Shown: positions 1-5,735 of the stretch, piece after piece | Numbering within the stretch: position 1 is the stretch's first letter | Layout: each line of letters begins with the position of its first letter | DNA from: an uncultured Rhodanobacter sp. | GTDB taxonomy: Bacteria; Pseudomonadota; Gammaproteobacteria; Xanthomonadales; Rhodanobacteraceae | Assembly (NCBI GenBank): GCA_937906285.1 | Contig: CALCWL010000471.1 | Coordinates: forward strand, 1 to 6,839 | DNA: 6,839 bases | Reading direction: 5' to 3' | Program-made: the position numbers and the translations under genes | Notes under the pieces: generated by a model | What the model saw: the letters and a program-made list of their open reading frames with translations, nothing else | What the model was told of the DNA's origin: nothing | The model's database searches: none

Positions 1-333
1 GCCGCCGGCGCGCCGGTGGCCGGCATCGACAGCGGCGTGCTGGCGCTGGCCCGCAGCGGTCTGCTCGACCGTCGCCGCCATACCGGCAACTGGCCCGGCC
101 AGCTGGCGGCGCAGGTGGCCGGCTACCGCGGTGCCGAGCAGTTCGACGCCGAGGTGCTGGCGGTCAGCGACGACGGCGTGATCAGCGCCAGCCACCTGGG
201 CAGCATCGAGTTCGCCCGCGAGGTCATCCACACGCTGGACCTGTACAGCGCCACCGACCGCGCCGACTGGTATCGCCTGTTCAAGCACGCGCAACTGCCG
301 CCCTGGTGCGTCGGCGAAGCGGTGGCGGCTTAG
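1..333 (+). CDS. DJ-1/PfpI-family protein, 3' part (5' end outside window)
   Basis: The first 111 codons are open from the window edge and end at TAG 331-333, so only the C-terminal 110 residues are visible. The segment GIDSGVLALARSGLLD (residues 8-23) matches the nucleophile-elbow region of DJ-1/PfpI and GlxA-type proteins, which typically read G-[IV]-[CD]-[TS]-G followed by an LAxAGLLDGRR-like helix. Here the elbow residue is Asp10, not the catalytic Cys of PfpI and DJ-1 enzymes, so a hydrolase or glyoxalase activity is unlikely; a sensing or binding role is inferred. A second family-like segment is ASHLGSIEFAREVIHTLDLY near residues 63-82. The protein stops about 28 residues later without the C-terminal AraC helix-turn-helix of GlxA regulators. 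A strong ribosome binding site for a small downstream ORF begins within 2 bases of the stop. Family call fairly sure, function unknown. Confidence 0.7.
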   Translation, partial: AAGAPVAGIDSGVLALARSGLLDRRRHTGNWPGQLAAQVAGYRGAEQFDAEVLAVSDDGVISASHLGSIEFAREVIHTLDLYSATDRADWYRLFKHAQLPPWCVGEAVAA

Positions 334-344
334 AGGAGGGCACG

Positions 345-581
345 ATGAACAAGCTGCTGCAACGCACCGTGATGGCCTATCGCCCGCTGTATCTGCACGG
401 CCTGCTGCTCGACGGCCAGTACCGGCTGCCGCGGGCCGACCCGCCACCGGTCGTCGGCCCGGCCCGGCGCCCTCGACGTACCCTGCTGGCCACGTGCTTC
501 CCGTTCGCCTTCCGCCCGCGAGGCAAGGGCGGTTGCCACGCCGAACCGATCCCCACGCCGGCCACTGCGCGGCATCGTTGA
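345..581 (+). CDS. hypothetical small protein, 78 aa (possibly truncated)
   Basis: I do not recognise this protein. The start ATG at 345 lies about 7 bases after a near-perfect Shine-Dalgarno (GAGGAGGG, 333-340) that directly follows the stop of the DJ-1-like gene, suggesting operon coupling. The first ~32 codons (MNKLLQRTVMAYRPLYLHGL and onward to PRAD) use the G/C-ending codons typical of neighbouring genes. From about residue 33 the composition turns to Pro/Arg/Gly-rich text with rare codons such as CCA, CGA, CGT and CCT, ending HR-stop at 581. This fits a real N-terminus followed by a frameshift or deletion, or a short peptide with a low-complexity tail. No signal peptide or clear membrane helix is evident. 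Together with 582-615, this fills the 282-base stretch between the DJ-1-like gene and the glutathione S-transferase; nothing else was identified there. It could be spurious beyond the first third. Confidence 0.35.
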   Translation: MNKLLQRTVMAYRPLYLHGLLLDGQYRLPRADPPPVVGPARRPRRTLLATCFPFAFRPRGKGGCHAEPIPTPATARHR

Positions 582-615
582 AACACGCCTCAACCTCTTC
601 GCCAGGAGCCCACCG

Positions 616-1245
616 ATGGACCAGCCACGCGTCACCTTCTTCCACGCCCCGAATAGCCGTTCCGGCGGCACCCGTGCCCTGCTCGAGGAGCTCGGCGCCG
701 ACTACGACCTGCATGCGCTGAACCTCAAGACCGGCGATACGCGCAAGCCGGAATACCTTGCGATCAACCCGATGGGCAAGGTGCCGGCGATCCGCCACGG
801 TGACGCGCTGGTCACCGAGCAGCCGGCGGTGTTCCTGTACCTGGCCGACCTGTTTCCCGAGGCAAGGCTGGCGCCGCCGCTCGGCGACCCGCTGCGCGGG
901 CCGTATCTGCGCTGGCTGGTCTACTACGGTTCGTGCTTCGAGCCGGCGGTGATCGACAAGTCGATGCAGCGCGAGCCCGCGCCGCCCTCGACCTGCGCCT
1001 ACGGCGACTACGACACCATGCTGAAGACGCTCACCGACCAGCTCGAACGCGGCCCGTACCTGCTCGGCGACACTTTCAGCGCCGCCGACGTGTTGTGGGG
1101 CACGGCGCTGAACTGGACGGTAATGTTCAAGCTGGTGCCCGAGCTGCCGGTGATCCGCGCCTATATCGACCGCGTGCTGGCGCGCCCGGCGATGCAGCGT
1201 GCCGCCGCCGCCGATGCCGCGCTGGCGGCAGCGCAGTCGGCGTGA
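616..1245 (+). CDS. glutathione S-transferase family protein
   Basis: A complete 209-residue protein of normal length for bacterial cytosolic GSTs. The N-terminal thioredoxin-like domain (about 1-83) begins with HAPNSRSGGTR, where Ser14/Ser16 sit at the usual catalytic Ser/Cys position. NPMGKVPAI at 51-59 contains the cis-proline (Pro57) that contacts the glutathione backbone. TEQPAVFLYLADLFP (68-81) is the gamma-glutamyl-binding segment, but with Glu69-Gln70 instead of the common Glu-Ser. The C-terminal all-helical domain has the folding N-capping box in GDTFSAADVLW (Ser155-x-x-Asp158). The expected role is glutathione conjugation or a glutathione-dependent transformation in the cytoplasm; the substrate cannot be read from sequence. 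The start is supported by AGGAG at 604-608, 7 bases upstream. A WYL regulator follows 92 bases downstream on the same strand and is a candidate regulator by proximity only. Confidence 0.92.
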   Translation: MDQPRVTFFHAPNSRSGGTRALLEELGADYDLHALNLKTGDTRKPEYLAINPMGKVPAIRHGDALVTEQPAVFLYLADLFPEARLAPPLGDPLRGPYLRWLVYYGSCFEPAVIDKSMQREPAPPSTCAYGDYDTMLKTLTDQLERGPYLLGDTFSAADVLWGTALNWTVMFKLVPELPVIRAYIDRVLARPAMQRAAAADAALAAAQSA

Positions 1246-1324
1246 ACCAAGGGCATGGTCGCGCGTTGCCTACGCGTTCGTCGCGGCCATGACCTTCGAC
1301 GCTGGCCGGCACGCGCCGCCTCGG

Positions 1325-1330
1325 TAATCA
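1325..1330 (+). promoter_or_regulatory. candidate -10 element for a leaderless WYL-regulator mRNA
   Basis: TAATCA at 1325-1330 lies 7 bases before the ATG at 1338. With a 17-base spacer the -35 hexamer would be CTGGCC (1302-1307), a weak match. If used, transcription would start at or next to the ATG. No Shine-Dalgarno is visible in 1318-1337, which fits a leaderless message. This is inference from spacing and composition. Confidence 0.3.
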
Positions 1331-1337
1331 TGCGCGG

Positions 1338-2042
1338 ATGCGCCGTGCCGATCGCCTGTTCCTCATCATCCACGCCCTGCGCGGCCGACGCACCGCGCTG
1401 CAGGCGCGCTCGCTGGCGCAGACCCTGGGCGTGTCGCTGCGCACGGTCTACCGCGACGTGGCCGACCTGCAGTTGTCCGGGGTGCCGATCGAAGGCGAGG
1501 CCGGCGTCGGCTACATGCTGCGCAAGGGTTCGGACATCCCGCCGCTGATGTTCAACGCCGACGAACTCGAGGCCCTGGTGGTCGGTTCGCGCTTCGTGCA
1601 GGCGTTCGCCGGCGTGCGCCTGGCCGAGAGCGCGCGCTCGGCGCTGTTGAAGATCGAGGCAGTATTGCCGCCGGACCTGCGCGAGCGCGCCGGCAGCACG
1701 CGCATCTTCGCCCCGGTGTGGCGCGACCAGTACCGCGAGGATTTCGCCGCGCTGATCGACCAGTTGCACGCGGCGATCGTCGGCAACCAGGTATTGCGGC
1801 TGGACTATCGCGATGAGGCCGGGCAATCCAGCGTGCGCGAGGTCGAGCCGTTGTGCCTGTCGTTCTGGGGCGGCAAGTGGACGCTGGGCGCGTGGTGCCG
1901 GTTGCGCGGGGATTTCCGCAACTTCCGCCCCGACCGCATCGGCACCGGCACGCCTACCGGCGAAGTGTTCGCCGACGTCGCCGAGCGCGGCCTGGCCGCC
2001 TACCTGCGCGCGGTGGGCGTGGACCAGCTCGCGCTGCGCTGA
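1338..2042 (+). CDS. YafY-like HTH/WYL-domain transcriptional regulator
   Basis: A complete 234-residue protein with the domain order of the YafY/DeoR-like WYL regulators. The N-terminal winged helix-turn-helix covers about residues 4-60; the recognition region is QARSLAQTLGVSLRTVYRDV (22-41), with the RTVYRDVADL signature. A linker with PPLMFNADELEALVVG (68-83) leads to the WYL domain at about 142-205. The name motif reads WTL at 181-183, and the ligand-contact segment FRNFRPDRI (193-201) is conserved. WYL domains sense small or nucleic-acid ligands and switch DNA binding; the ligand here is unknown. The protein lacks the longer C-terminal extension of some ~320-residue family members but looks intact. 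The ATG at 1338 has no clear ribosome binding site and sits just after a TAATCA -10-like element. Likely targets are itself and the upstream glutathione S-transferase, by proximity only. Confidence 0.9.
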   Translation: MRRADRLFLIIHALRGRRTALQARSLAQTLGVSLRTVYRDVADLQLSGVPIEGEAGVGYMLRKGSDIPPLMFNADELEALVVGSRFVQAFAGVRLAESARSALLKIEAVLPPDLRERAGSTRIFAPVWRDQYREDFAALIDQLHAAIVGNQVLRLDYRDEAGQSSVREVEPLCLSFWGGKWTLGAWCRLRGDFRNFRPDRIGTGTPTGEVFADVAERGLAAYLRAVGVDQLALR

Positions 2043-2144
2043 ACGCGGTTCGCCGTGTTCAAGCCGCGGCCAGCGCGTTAGGCTTGACGGATTCGCCGGA
2101 TCGCGCCGCGCTCCGCCTGCCGATTGCCTGCCAAGGAGCCCGTG

Positions 2145-3950
2145 TTGAAGATGACCTCCAGGACCACCCGCCTCGCCGCGTTGGCGCTGACGATCGGCTT
2201 GTTCGCCGTGGCCCCGGCGACCGCGGCCCCGGCGACCGCCGAGGGCAGCGCGGATGCGCAGTTCAAGCACATCTACACCACCGAGTGGGCATGGCGCAGC
2301 GGCCATCCCGGCACGGCGGATGCCGGGGCCGACAGCGGCCGGCTCGACGACGTCGGCGCGGCCAGCCAGCAGCGGCGGCTGGATTACTGGCAGCGCGTGA
2401 TGAAGCAGCTCGACGCGATCGACGTGGCGCAGCTGTCGCCGGGCAACCGGGTCAACTTCGAGGTCTACCACGCGCAGATCGGCAATCTGCTGGCCGACCA
2501 GAGGTTCAAGACCTGGCAGATGCCGTTCAACAGCGACTCGGCGTTCTGGTCGGACATCGGCTACGAGCTCGGCGGCGGCCGGCTGCGCAGTGTCGACGAC
2601 TACCACAAGTACCTCGACCGGCTGGACCAGATCCCGGCCTATTTCGACCAGCAGATCGCCAACATGCGGCTGGGCCTGAAGCGCGGCTTCAGCGTGCCGC
2701 GCGAGGTGCTCAAGGGCCGCGACGTTTCCATCGCGGCGGTGGCGGATCTGAAAGACCCCACGCAGAGCAGCTTCTACAAGCCGTTCAAGCAGCTGCCCGC
2801 CACGATCCCCGCCGACCAGGCGCAGGCGCTGCAGGGCCAGGCGCTGCAGCGCATCCGCGACGAGGTGATCCCGGCCTACGCCAAGCTGCTGGCGTTCTTC
2901 CGCGACGAATACGTGCCGCAGGCGCGCACCACGCTGGCGGCCGAGGCGCTGCCCGACGGCAAGGCGTTCTACCGCCAGCAGATCCGCGAGTACACCACGC
3001 TCGACCTCAGCCCCGACGCGATCCACAAGATCGGCCTGGAGCAGGTGGCGAAGATCCACGCGCAGATGCTGGAGGTGATGAAGGACACCGGCTTCAAGGG
3101 CGACTTCCCGGCCTTCCTGGCCTTCCTGCGCAGCGATCCGCAGTTCTACGCCAAAACCCCGCAGGAGCTGCTCGACAAGAGCGCGTGGGTGGCCAAGGAA
3201 GTGGACGGCCAGATGGCCAAATTCTTCGGCCATCTGCCGCGCTCGCGCTTCGCCATCGTGCCGGTGCCGGCCGACATCGCGCCGTACTACACCTCCGGCC
3301 GCGGCGGCGCCGACGCCTACCTGGTCAACACCTACGATCTGCCCTCGCGGCCGCTGTACAACATGCCGGCGCTGACCCTGCACGAGTCGTATCCGGGCCA
3401 CGCGCTGCAACTCGAGTTGGCCGAGGAGCGGCATGACCAGCCGGCGTTCCGCCGCAACGGCTACATCTCCGCCTATGGCGAGGGCTGGGGCCTGTATTCG
3501 GAATACCTCGGCAACGAGATGGGCATCTACAAGACGCCCTACGAGAAGTTCGGCTTCCTCACCTACCAGATGTGGCGCGCATGCCGGCTGGTGGTCGATA
3601 CCGGCGTCCACCACCTGGGTTGGACGCGGCAGCAGGCGATCGACTACCTCACCAGCAATACCGCGCTGTCCGACCGCGAGATCGCCAACGAGGTCGACCG
3701 TTACATCAGCTGGCCCGGCCAGGCCCTGTCCTACGAGCTGGGCTACCTGAAGATCCGCGAGCTGCGCGAAAAGGCGGAGCAGGCGCTGGGCGCGAAGTTC
3801 GACATCCGCCACTTCCACGACACGGTGCTGTCCACCGGCTCGGTGCCGCTGCCGGTGCTGGCCAAGCGCATCGACCACTTCATCGCCGACGGCGGCCCGG
3901 AGCCGGATTTCGGCTGCGATTGCACGAAGGGGCGGGCCGACGGTTCCTGA
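2145..3950 (+). CDS. exported DUF885-family putative metallopeptidase
   Basis: A 601-residue protein of the usual length for DUF885 (PF05960). The N-terminus is a Sec-type signal: MKMTSRTTR, then hydrophobic LAALALTIGLFAVA, and an ATA-AP signal peptidase I site near residue 27. The mature protein is therefore probably periplasmic or secreted. The core zinc-site-like motif is HESYPGH at 413-419, followed by GEGWGLYSEYLGNEMG (445-460), whose glutamates (Glu446, Glu453) are candidates for the third ligand. This arrangement resembles helical gluzincin peptidases, so peptide or dipeptide hydrolysis is inferred; no substrate can be named. The C-terminus ends in FGCDCTKGRADGS. AAGGAG at 2133-2138 serves three in-frame starts: GTG 2142 (3-base gap), TTG 2145 (6) and ATG 2151 (12). 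I chose TTG by spacing, but ATG 2151 gives an equally good signal peptide. A TTGACG hexamer at 2084-2089 may be a -35 box, without a convincing -10. Confidence 0.9.
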   Translation: MKMTSRTTRLAALALTIGLFAVAPATAAPATAEGSADAQFKHIYTTEWAWRSGHPGTADAGADSGRLDDVGAASQQRRLDYWQRVMKQLDAIDVAQLSPGNRVNFEVYHAQIGNLLADQRFKTWQMPFNSDSAFWSDIGYELGGGRLRSVDDYHKYLDRLDQIPAYFDQQIANMRLGLKRGFSVPREVLKGRDVSIAAVADLKDPTQSSFYKPFKQLPATIPADQAQALQGQALQRIRDEVIPAYAKLLAFFRDEYVPQARTTLAAEALPDGKAFYRQQIREYTTLDLSPDAIHKIGLEQVAKIHAQMLEVMKDTGFKGDFPAFLAFLRSDPQFYAKTPQELLDKSAWVAKEVDGQMAKFFGHLPRSRFAIVPVPADIAPYYTSGRGGADAYLVNTYDLPSRPLYNMPALTLHESYPGHALQLELAEERHDQPAFRRNGYISAYGEGWGLYSEYLGNEMGIYKTPYEKFGFLTYQMWRACRLVVDTGVHHLGWTRQQAIDYLTSNTALSDREIANEVDRYISWPGQALSYELGYLKIRELREKAEQALGAKFDIRHFHDTVLSTGSVPLPVLAKRIDHFIADGGPEPDFGCDCTKGRADGS

Positions 3951-3978
3951 AGAACGGTCGCGGCGGTCGCTGGCGGGA

Positions 3979-3994
3979 ACTTCACAGATGAAGT
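3979..3994. promoter_or_regulatory. perfect inverted repeat upstream of the Xre-type antitoxin, candidate operator
   Basis: ACTTCA (3979-3984) and TGAAGT (3989-3994) are exact reverse complements separated by CAGA. The site ends 36 bases before the antitoxin start. TAACAT at 3994-3999 is a possible -10 with a weak CTGGCG (3970-3975) -35 at 18-base spacing, which would place the palindrome between the promoter hexamers. Helix-turn-helix antitoxins commonly repress their own operon through such a site. There is no T-run after it, so it is unlikely to be a terminator of the upstream gene. Confidence 0.4.
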
Positions 3995-4030
3995 AACATC
4001 CAGTCAAGCTTTACATGGAGAGCACTCGCC

Positions 4031-4435
4031 ATGACCGCCCGCCTCGCCGAAGCCCCCTCGCGTTACACCCCGCCCACGGAAACCCTGGGCGGGCCCGCCC
4101 TGCGCGGCTTCTTCCGCCTCGCCGAGGCGTGGAAGCTGCGCGTGGCCGAGCAGCGTCGCCTGCTCGGCGATCCGCCCGAGTCCACCTTCTACAAGTGGAA
4201 ACGCGAGCAGGGCGGCAGCCCGGGCCGCGACACGCTGGAGCGCATCAGCTACCTGCTCGGCATCTGGAAGTCGCTGCAGATCCTGTTCCCCGACCCGGCC
4301 CAGGCCGATGCCTGGCTGCACAAGCCCAACACCGCGCCTCTGTTCGGCGGCCACTCCGCGCTCGAGCGCATGCTGTCGGGCAACGTCGCCGACCTGTACG
4401 TGGTGCGCCAGTACCTGGACGCGCAGCGCGGCTGA
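4031..4435 (+). CDS. Xre/MbcA/ParS-type antitoxin (DUF2384, partner of RES toxin)
   Basis: A 134-residue protein with the two-part layout of RES-toxin antitoxins. An Xre-like helix-turn-helix region covers about residues 25-80 (RLAEAWKLRVAEQRRLLGDP, then STFYKWKRE and RDTLERISYLLGIWKSLQIL). The C-terminal toxin-binding domain (PF09722) covers about 82-134, with PLFGGHSALERMLSG (103-117) and NVADLYVVRQYLDAQRG (118-134). In characterised RES systems this C-terminal domain plugs the toxin active site, while the N-terminal domain represses the operon. The start is supported by GGAGAG at 4017-4022, about 8 bases upstream. The protein ends at QRG; many relatives continue with a further Gly-Trp, so it may be a residue or two short at the point where the intergenic repeat region begins. 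The cognate toxin lies about 148 bases downstream instead of overlapping, which is unusual for this pair. Confidence 0.9.
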   Translation: MTARLAEAPSRYTPPTETLGGPALRGFFRLAEAWKLRVAEQRRLLGDPPESTFYKWKREQGGSPGRDTLERISYLLGIWKSLQILFPDPAQADAWLHKPNTAPLFGGHSALERMLSGNVADLYVVRQYLDAQRG

Positions 4436-4480
4436 TCGCAACCCGCGATACATCCATCCGCGACGCTGCGATACCCCGCA

Positions 4481-4552
4481 GGAGCGCACTTGCGCGCGAT
4501 GCTCCCTTTCGGCATTCGGGATTCGCAAAAGCATCGCGCACAAGTGTGCTCC
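4481..4552. repeat. long imperfect palindrome (REP-like intergenic repeat) between antitoxin and toxin genes
   Basis: The left arm 4481-4502 (begins GGAGCGCACTTG, ends GCGATGC) and the right arm 4531-4552 (begins GCATCGCGCACAAG, ends TGTGCTCC) are complementary at 20 of 22 positions around a 28-base loop. The two exceptions are a G-T pair and a C-A mismatch. GC (4477-4478 with 4555-4556) can pair again outside the arms after a 2-base interruption. The layout matches the short non-autonomous palindromic repeats scattered between genes in Xanthomonadales and pseudomonads. In RNA it would form a strong hairpin between antitoxin and toxin and could stall polymerase, protect the upstream message or lower toxin expression. 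No T-run follows, so it is not a standard intrinsic terminator. Only one copy occurs in this window, so repeat-family membership rests on recalled similarity. Confidence 0.7.
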
Positions 4553-4583
4553 CACGAGGCTGATGCCTGTCCACGGAAAACCG

Positions 4584-5276
4584 ATGTCGCCCTCCTTGCC
4601 ACCTGTCAAACGCATCCGCTGGAGCCACGCCTGGCGCATCGTGCCCAGCCGCTTTCCGCCGGTGGGCGTGTACGACCGCATCGCCGATCCGGCCGACATC
4701 GACGCGCTGTTCGCGGTCGAGGCGCTGACCAACCCGCGCCTGCGCGAGGAAGCCGATGCGCTGAAGCTGGTGCCGAAGGAGCATCGCATCAGCGGGCCGG
4801 GCTCCACCCCGGTGATGGCCGCGTTCACCCACCTCAACCCGGAAGGCAGCCGTTTCTCCGACGGCACGTGGGGCGTGTTCTACGCCGCGCACAGCGTGGC
4901 CACCGCGGTGGAGGAAACCGTGTACCACCGCGAGCGTTTCCTCGCCGCCACCGCCGAACCGCCGTGCCACATCCAGATGCGCTGCTACCGCACCAGCGTG
5001 GACAGCCGCCTGCACGACATCCGCGGCGGCTGGAAGGCCGAGCACGATCGGGATGCCTATGTGGCCAGCGTGAAACTGGCGCGAGTGTTGCGCGCGGCCG
5101 GTTCCAACGGCATCGTCTACGACAGTGCCCGCCACCCCGGCGGCGAATGCCTGGCCGCGTTCCAGCCCGACGTGGTCGCGCCCTGCGTGCAGGCGCAGCA
5201 CCTCGTTTACCGCTGGGACGGCACCCGCATTGCGCAGGTGCTGGCGGTGAACGAGATCAAGCGGGCCAACGCCTGA
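4584..5276 (+). CDS. RES-domain toxin (NAD+-targeting, partner of Xre antitoxin)
   Basis: A 230-residue protein with the RES domain (PF08808) named after its conserved Arg, Glu and Ser. The candidate residues are visible: Arg18 in HAWRIVPSRFPPVG, Glu110/Glu111 in AAHSVATAVEETVYH, and Ser181 in GIVYDSARHPGGECLAAF. Characterised RES toxins resemble ADP-ribosyltransferases and either destroy cellular NAD+ (MbcT-type phosphorolysis) or modify a host protein; either way they stop growth until the antitoxin neutralises them. No residue looks missing, so it should be active. The ATG at 4584 is preceded by a weak GGAAA at 4575-4579. An in-frame ATG at 4563, with GAGG only 3 bases upstream, would add seven residues (MPVHGKP). 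The distance from the antitoxin and the hairpin in between suggest reduced translational coupling. A GC-rich hairpin lies about 58 bases after the stop. Confidence 0.9.
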   Translation: MSPSLPPVKRIRWSHAWRIVPSRFPPVGVYDRIADPADIDALFAVEALTNPRLREEADALKLVPKEHRISGPGSTPVMAAFTHLNPEGSRFSDGTWGVFYAAHSVATAVEETVYHRERFLAATAEPPCHIQMRCYRTSVDSRLHDIRGGWKAEHDRDAYVASVKLARVLRAAGSNGIVYDSARHPGGECLAAFQPDVVAPCVQAQHLVYRWDGTRIAQVLAVNEIKRANA

Positions 5277-5333
5277 TCCAGGCGCCGAGCTGGCCCGAAC
5301 AACCCGGCCGCCATCAGCATCCCCAGGCGAACA

Positions 5334-5351
5334 GGCCCGGCGTGCCGGGCC
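5334..5351. terminator. GC-rich hairpin after the RES gene, possible transcription stop
   Basis: GGCCCGG (5334-5340) and CCGGGCC (5345-5351) are perfectly complementary around CGTG, and the closing C-G can pair too. The hairpin lies 57 bases past the RES stop codon. It lacks a downstream T-run (CGGGCAAG follows), so termination would be Rho-assisted or inefficient. The rest of 5277-5460 is GC-rich and shows no gene I can support. Confidence 0.35.
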
Positions 5352-5464
5352 CGGGCAAGTGCACCGGGGTCAGGGCATGGCTTGCGAAATCCGCGCCGAT
5401 CCCACCGGCGCCGCGCACGACGTGGCGACACCGCTGCGCGCCGGGTGGACCTCCTGAAGGCCGC

Positions 5465-5493
5465 TTGGAAGGAATATATGATGCATATATGAT
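5465..5493 (+). promoter_or_regulatory. sigma70-type promoter of the ParD-like/methionine aminopeptidase operon
   Basis: TTGGAA (5465-5470, 4/6 to the -35 consensus) and TATGAT (5488-5493, 5/6 to the -10 consensus) are separated by exactly 17 bases. Transcription would begin near 5500, giving a leader of about 22 bases that contains the GGAG (5514-5517) used by the first gene. The stretch is sharply AT-rich against a very GC-rich background, as expected for a promoter, and overlaps a palindrome and a direct repeat. Confidence 0.7.
5474..5493. promoter_or_regulatory. candidate ribbon-helix-helix operator: palindrome plus 11-bp-phased direct repeat
   Basis: ATATATG (5474-5480) and CATATAT (5484-5490) form a perfect 7-bp inverted repeat around ATG. 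The 9-mer ATATATGAT also occurs twice as a direct repeat, at 5474-5482 and 5485-5493, with starts 11 bp apart (about one helical turn). A further GTATAC palindrome is at 5496-5501. The block covers the -10 box, so an occupied site would exclude RNA polymerase. ParD-like proteins bind such phased repeats as dimers; assignment to the adjacent gene is inference. Confidence 0.55.
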
Positions 5494-5522
5494 TCGTATA
5501 CTTTTCCCGAGACGGAGTGCCC

Positions 5523-5735
5523 ATGGGCATTGTCAATATCGACGACGAACTGCATGACCAGCTGCGGCGTGCCTGCACGGTGACGAGCCGGTCCATCAAT
5601 GCGCAAGCGAACTTCTGGATCAGGCTCGGCATGCTGTGCGAGATGAACCCGGATCTCAGCTTTCAGGAAATCGTCGCCAACGAATTGCGGGCTGTCGGCG
5701 TGCAGCCCCGGCCGCTGCGATCGGGACACGCATGA
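5523..5735 (+). CDS. ParD-like ribbon-helix-helix antitoxin-family protein
   Basis: A 70-residue protein matching the ParD-like family (PF11903/DUF3423). The N-terminal strand MGIVNID (1-7) would form the DNA-contacting beta-ribbon of the dimer. Helix A covers about DELHDQLRRAC (8-18) and helix B about TSRSINAQANFWIRLGML (21-38). The SRSINAQA-FWIRLG block is the strongest family signature. The tail (about 43-70, LSFQEIVANELRAVG then QPRPLRSGHA) is where a partner-binding region would lie. The ATG at 5523 has GGAG at 5514-5517, 5 bases upstream; an in-frame GTG at 5517 overlaps that site and is less likely. The stop overlaps the next gene's start (ATGA, 5732-5735), so the two proteins should be made in a coupled ratio. 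No ParE-type toxin is present; the toxin position is held by a methionine aminopeptidase. Autoregulation through the upstream AT-rich repeats is inferred. Confidence 0.88.
   Translation: MGIVNIDDELHDQLRRACTVTSRSINAQANFWIRLGMLCEMNPDLSFQEIVANELRAVGVQPRPLRSGHA

Noticed and set aside
512..537. Overlapping small hairpins (CCGCCC/GGGCGG and GGCAA/TTGCC), considered as attenuator or pseudoknot
   Set aside because: Short GC-rich arms are expected by chance here, the pseudoknot would need a zero-length loop across a stem, and no T-run follows.
577..594. GTTGA-N8-TCAAC inverted repeat before the GST gene as an operator
   Set aside because: Only 5-bp arms and no supporting promoter hexamers; it overlaps the end of the doubtful small ORF.
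1853..3436. 527-codon + strand frame overlapping the DUF885 gene
   Set aside because: Arg/Gly/Pro-rich alternative-frame translation; the DUF885 frame holds the signal peptide and motifs.
1161..4007. 948-codon minus-strand open frame opposite the WYL regulator and DUF885 genes
   Set aside because: Low-complexity Arg/Ala/Gln/Leu-rich translation typical of an antisense shadow in GC-rich DNA; both genes on the + strand have clear family motifs.
4245..5201. 318-codon minus-strand frame opposite the antitoxin and RES genes
   Set aside because: Antisense shadow without recognisable motifs; the + strand carries convincing Xre and RES domains.
5377..5457. 26-codon ORF (starts MACEIRADPTG) in the spacer before the ParD-like gene
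   Set aside because: No good ribosome binding site, very short, no recognisable similarity.
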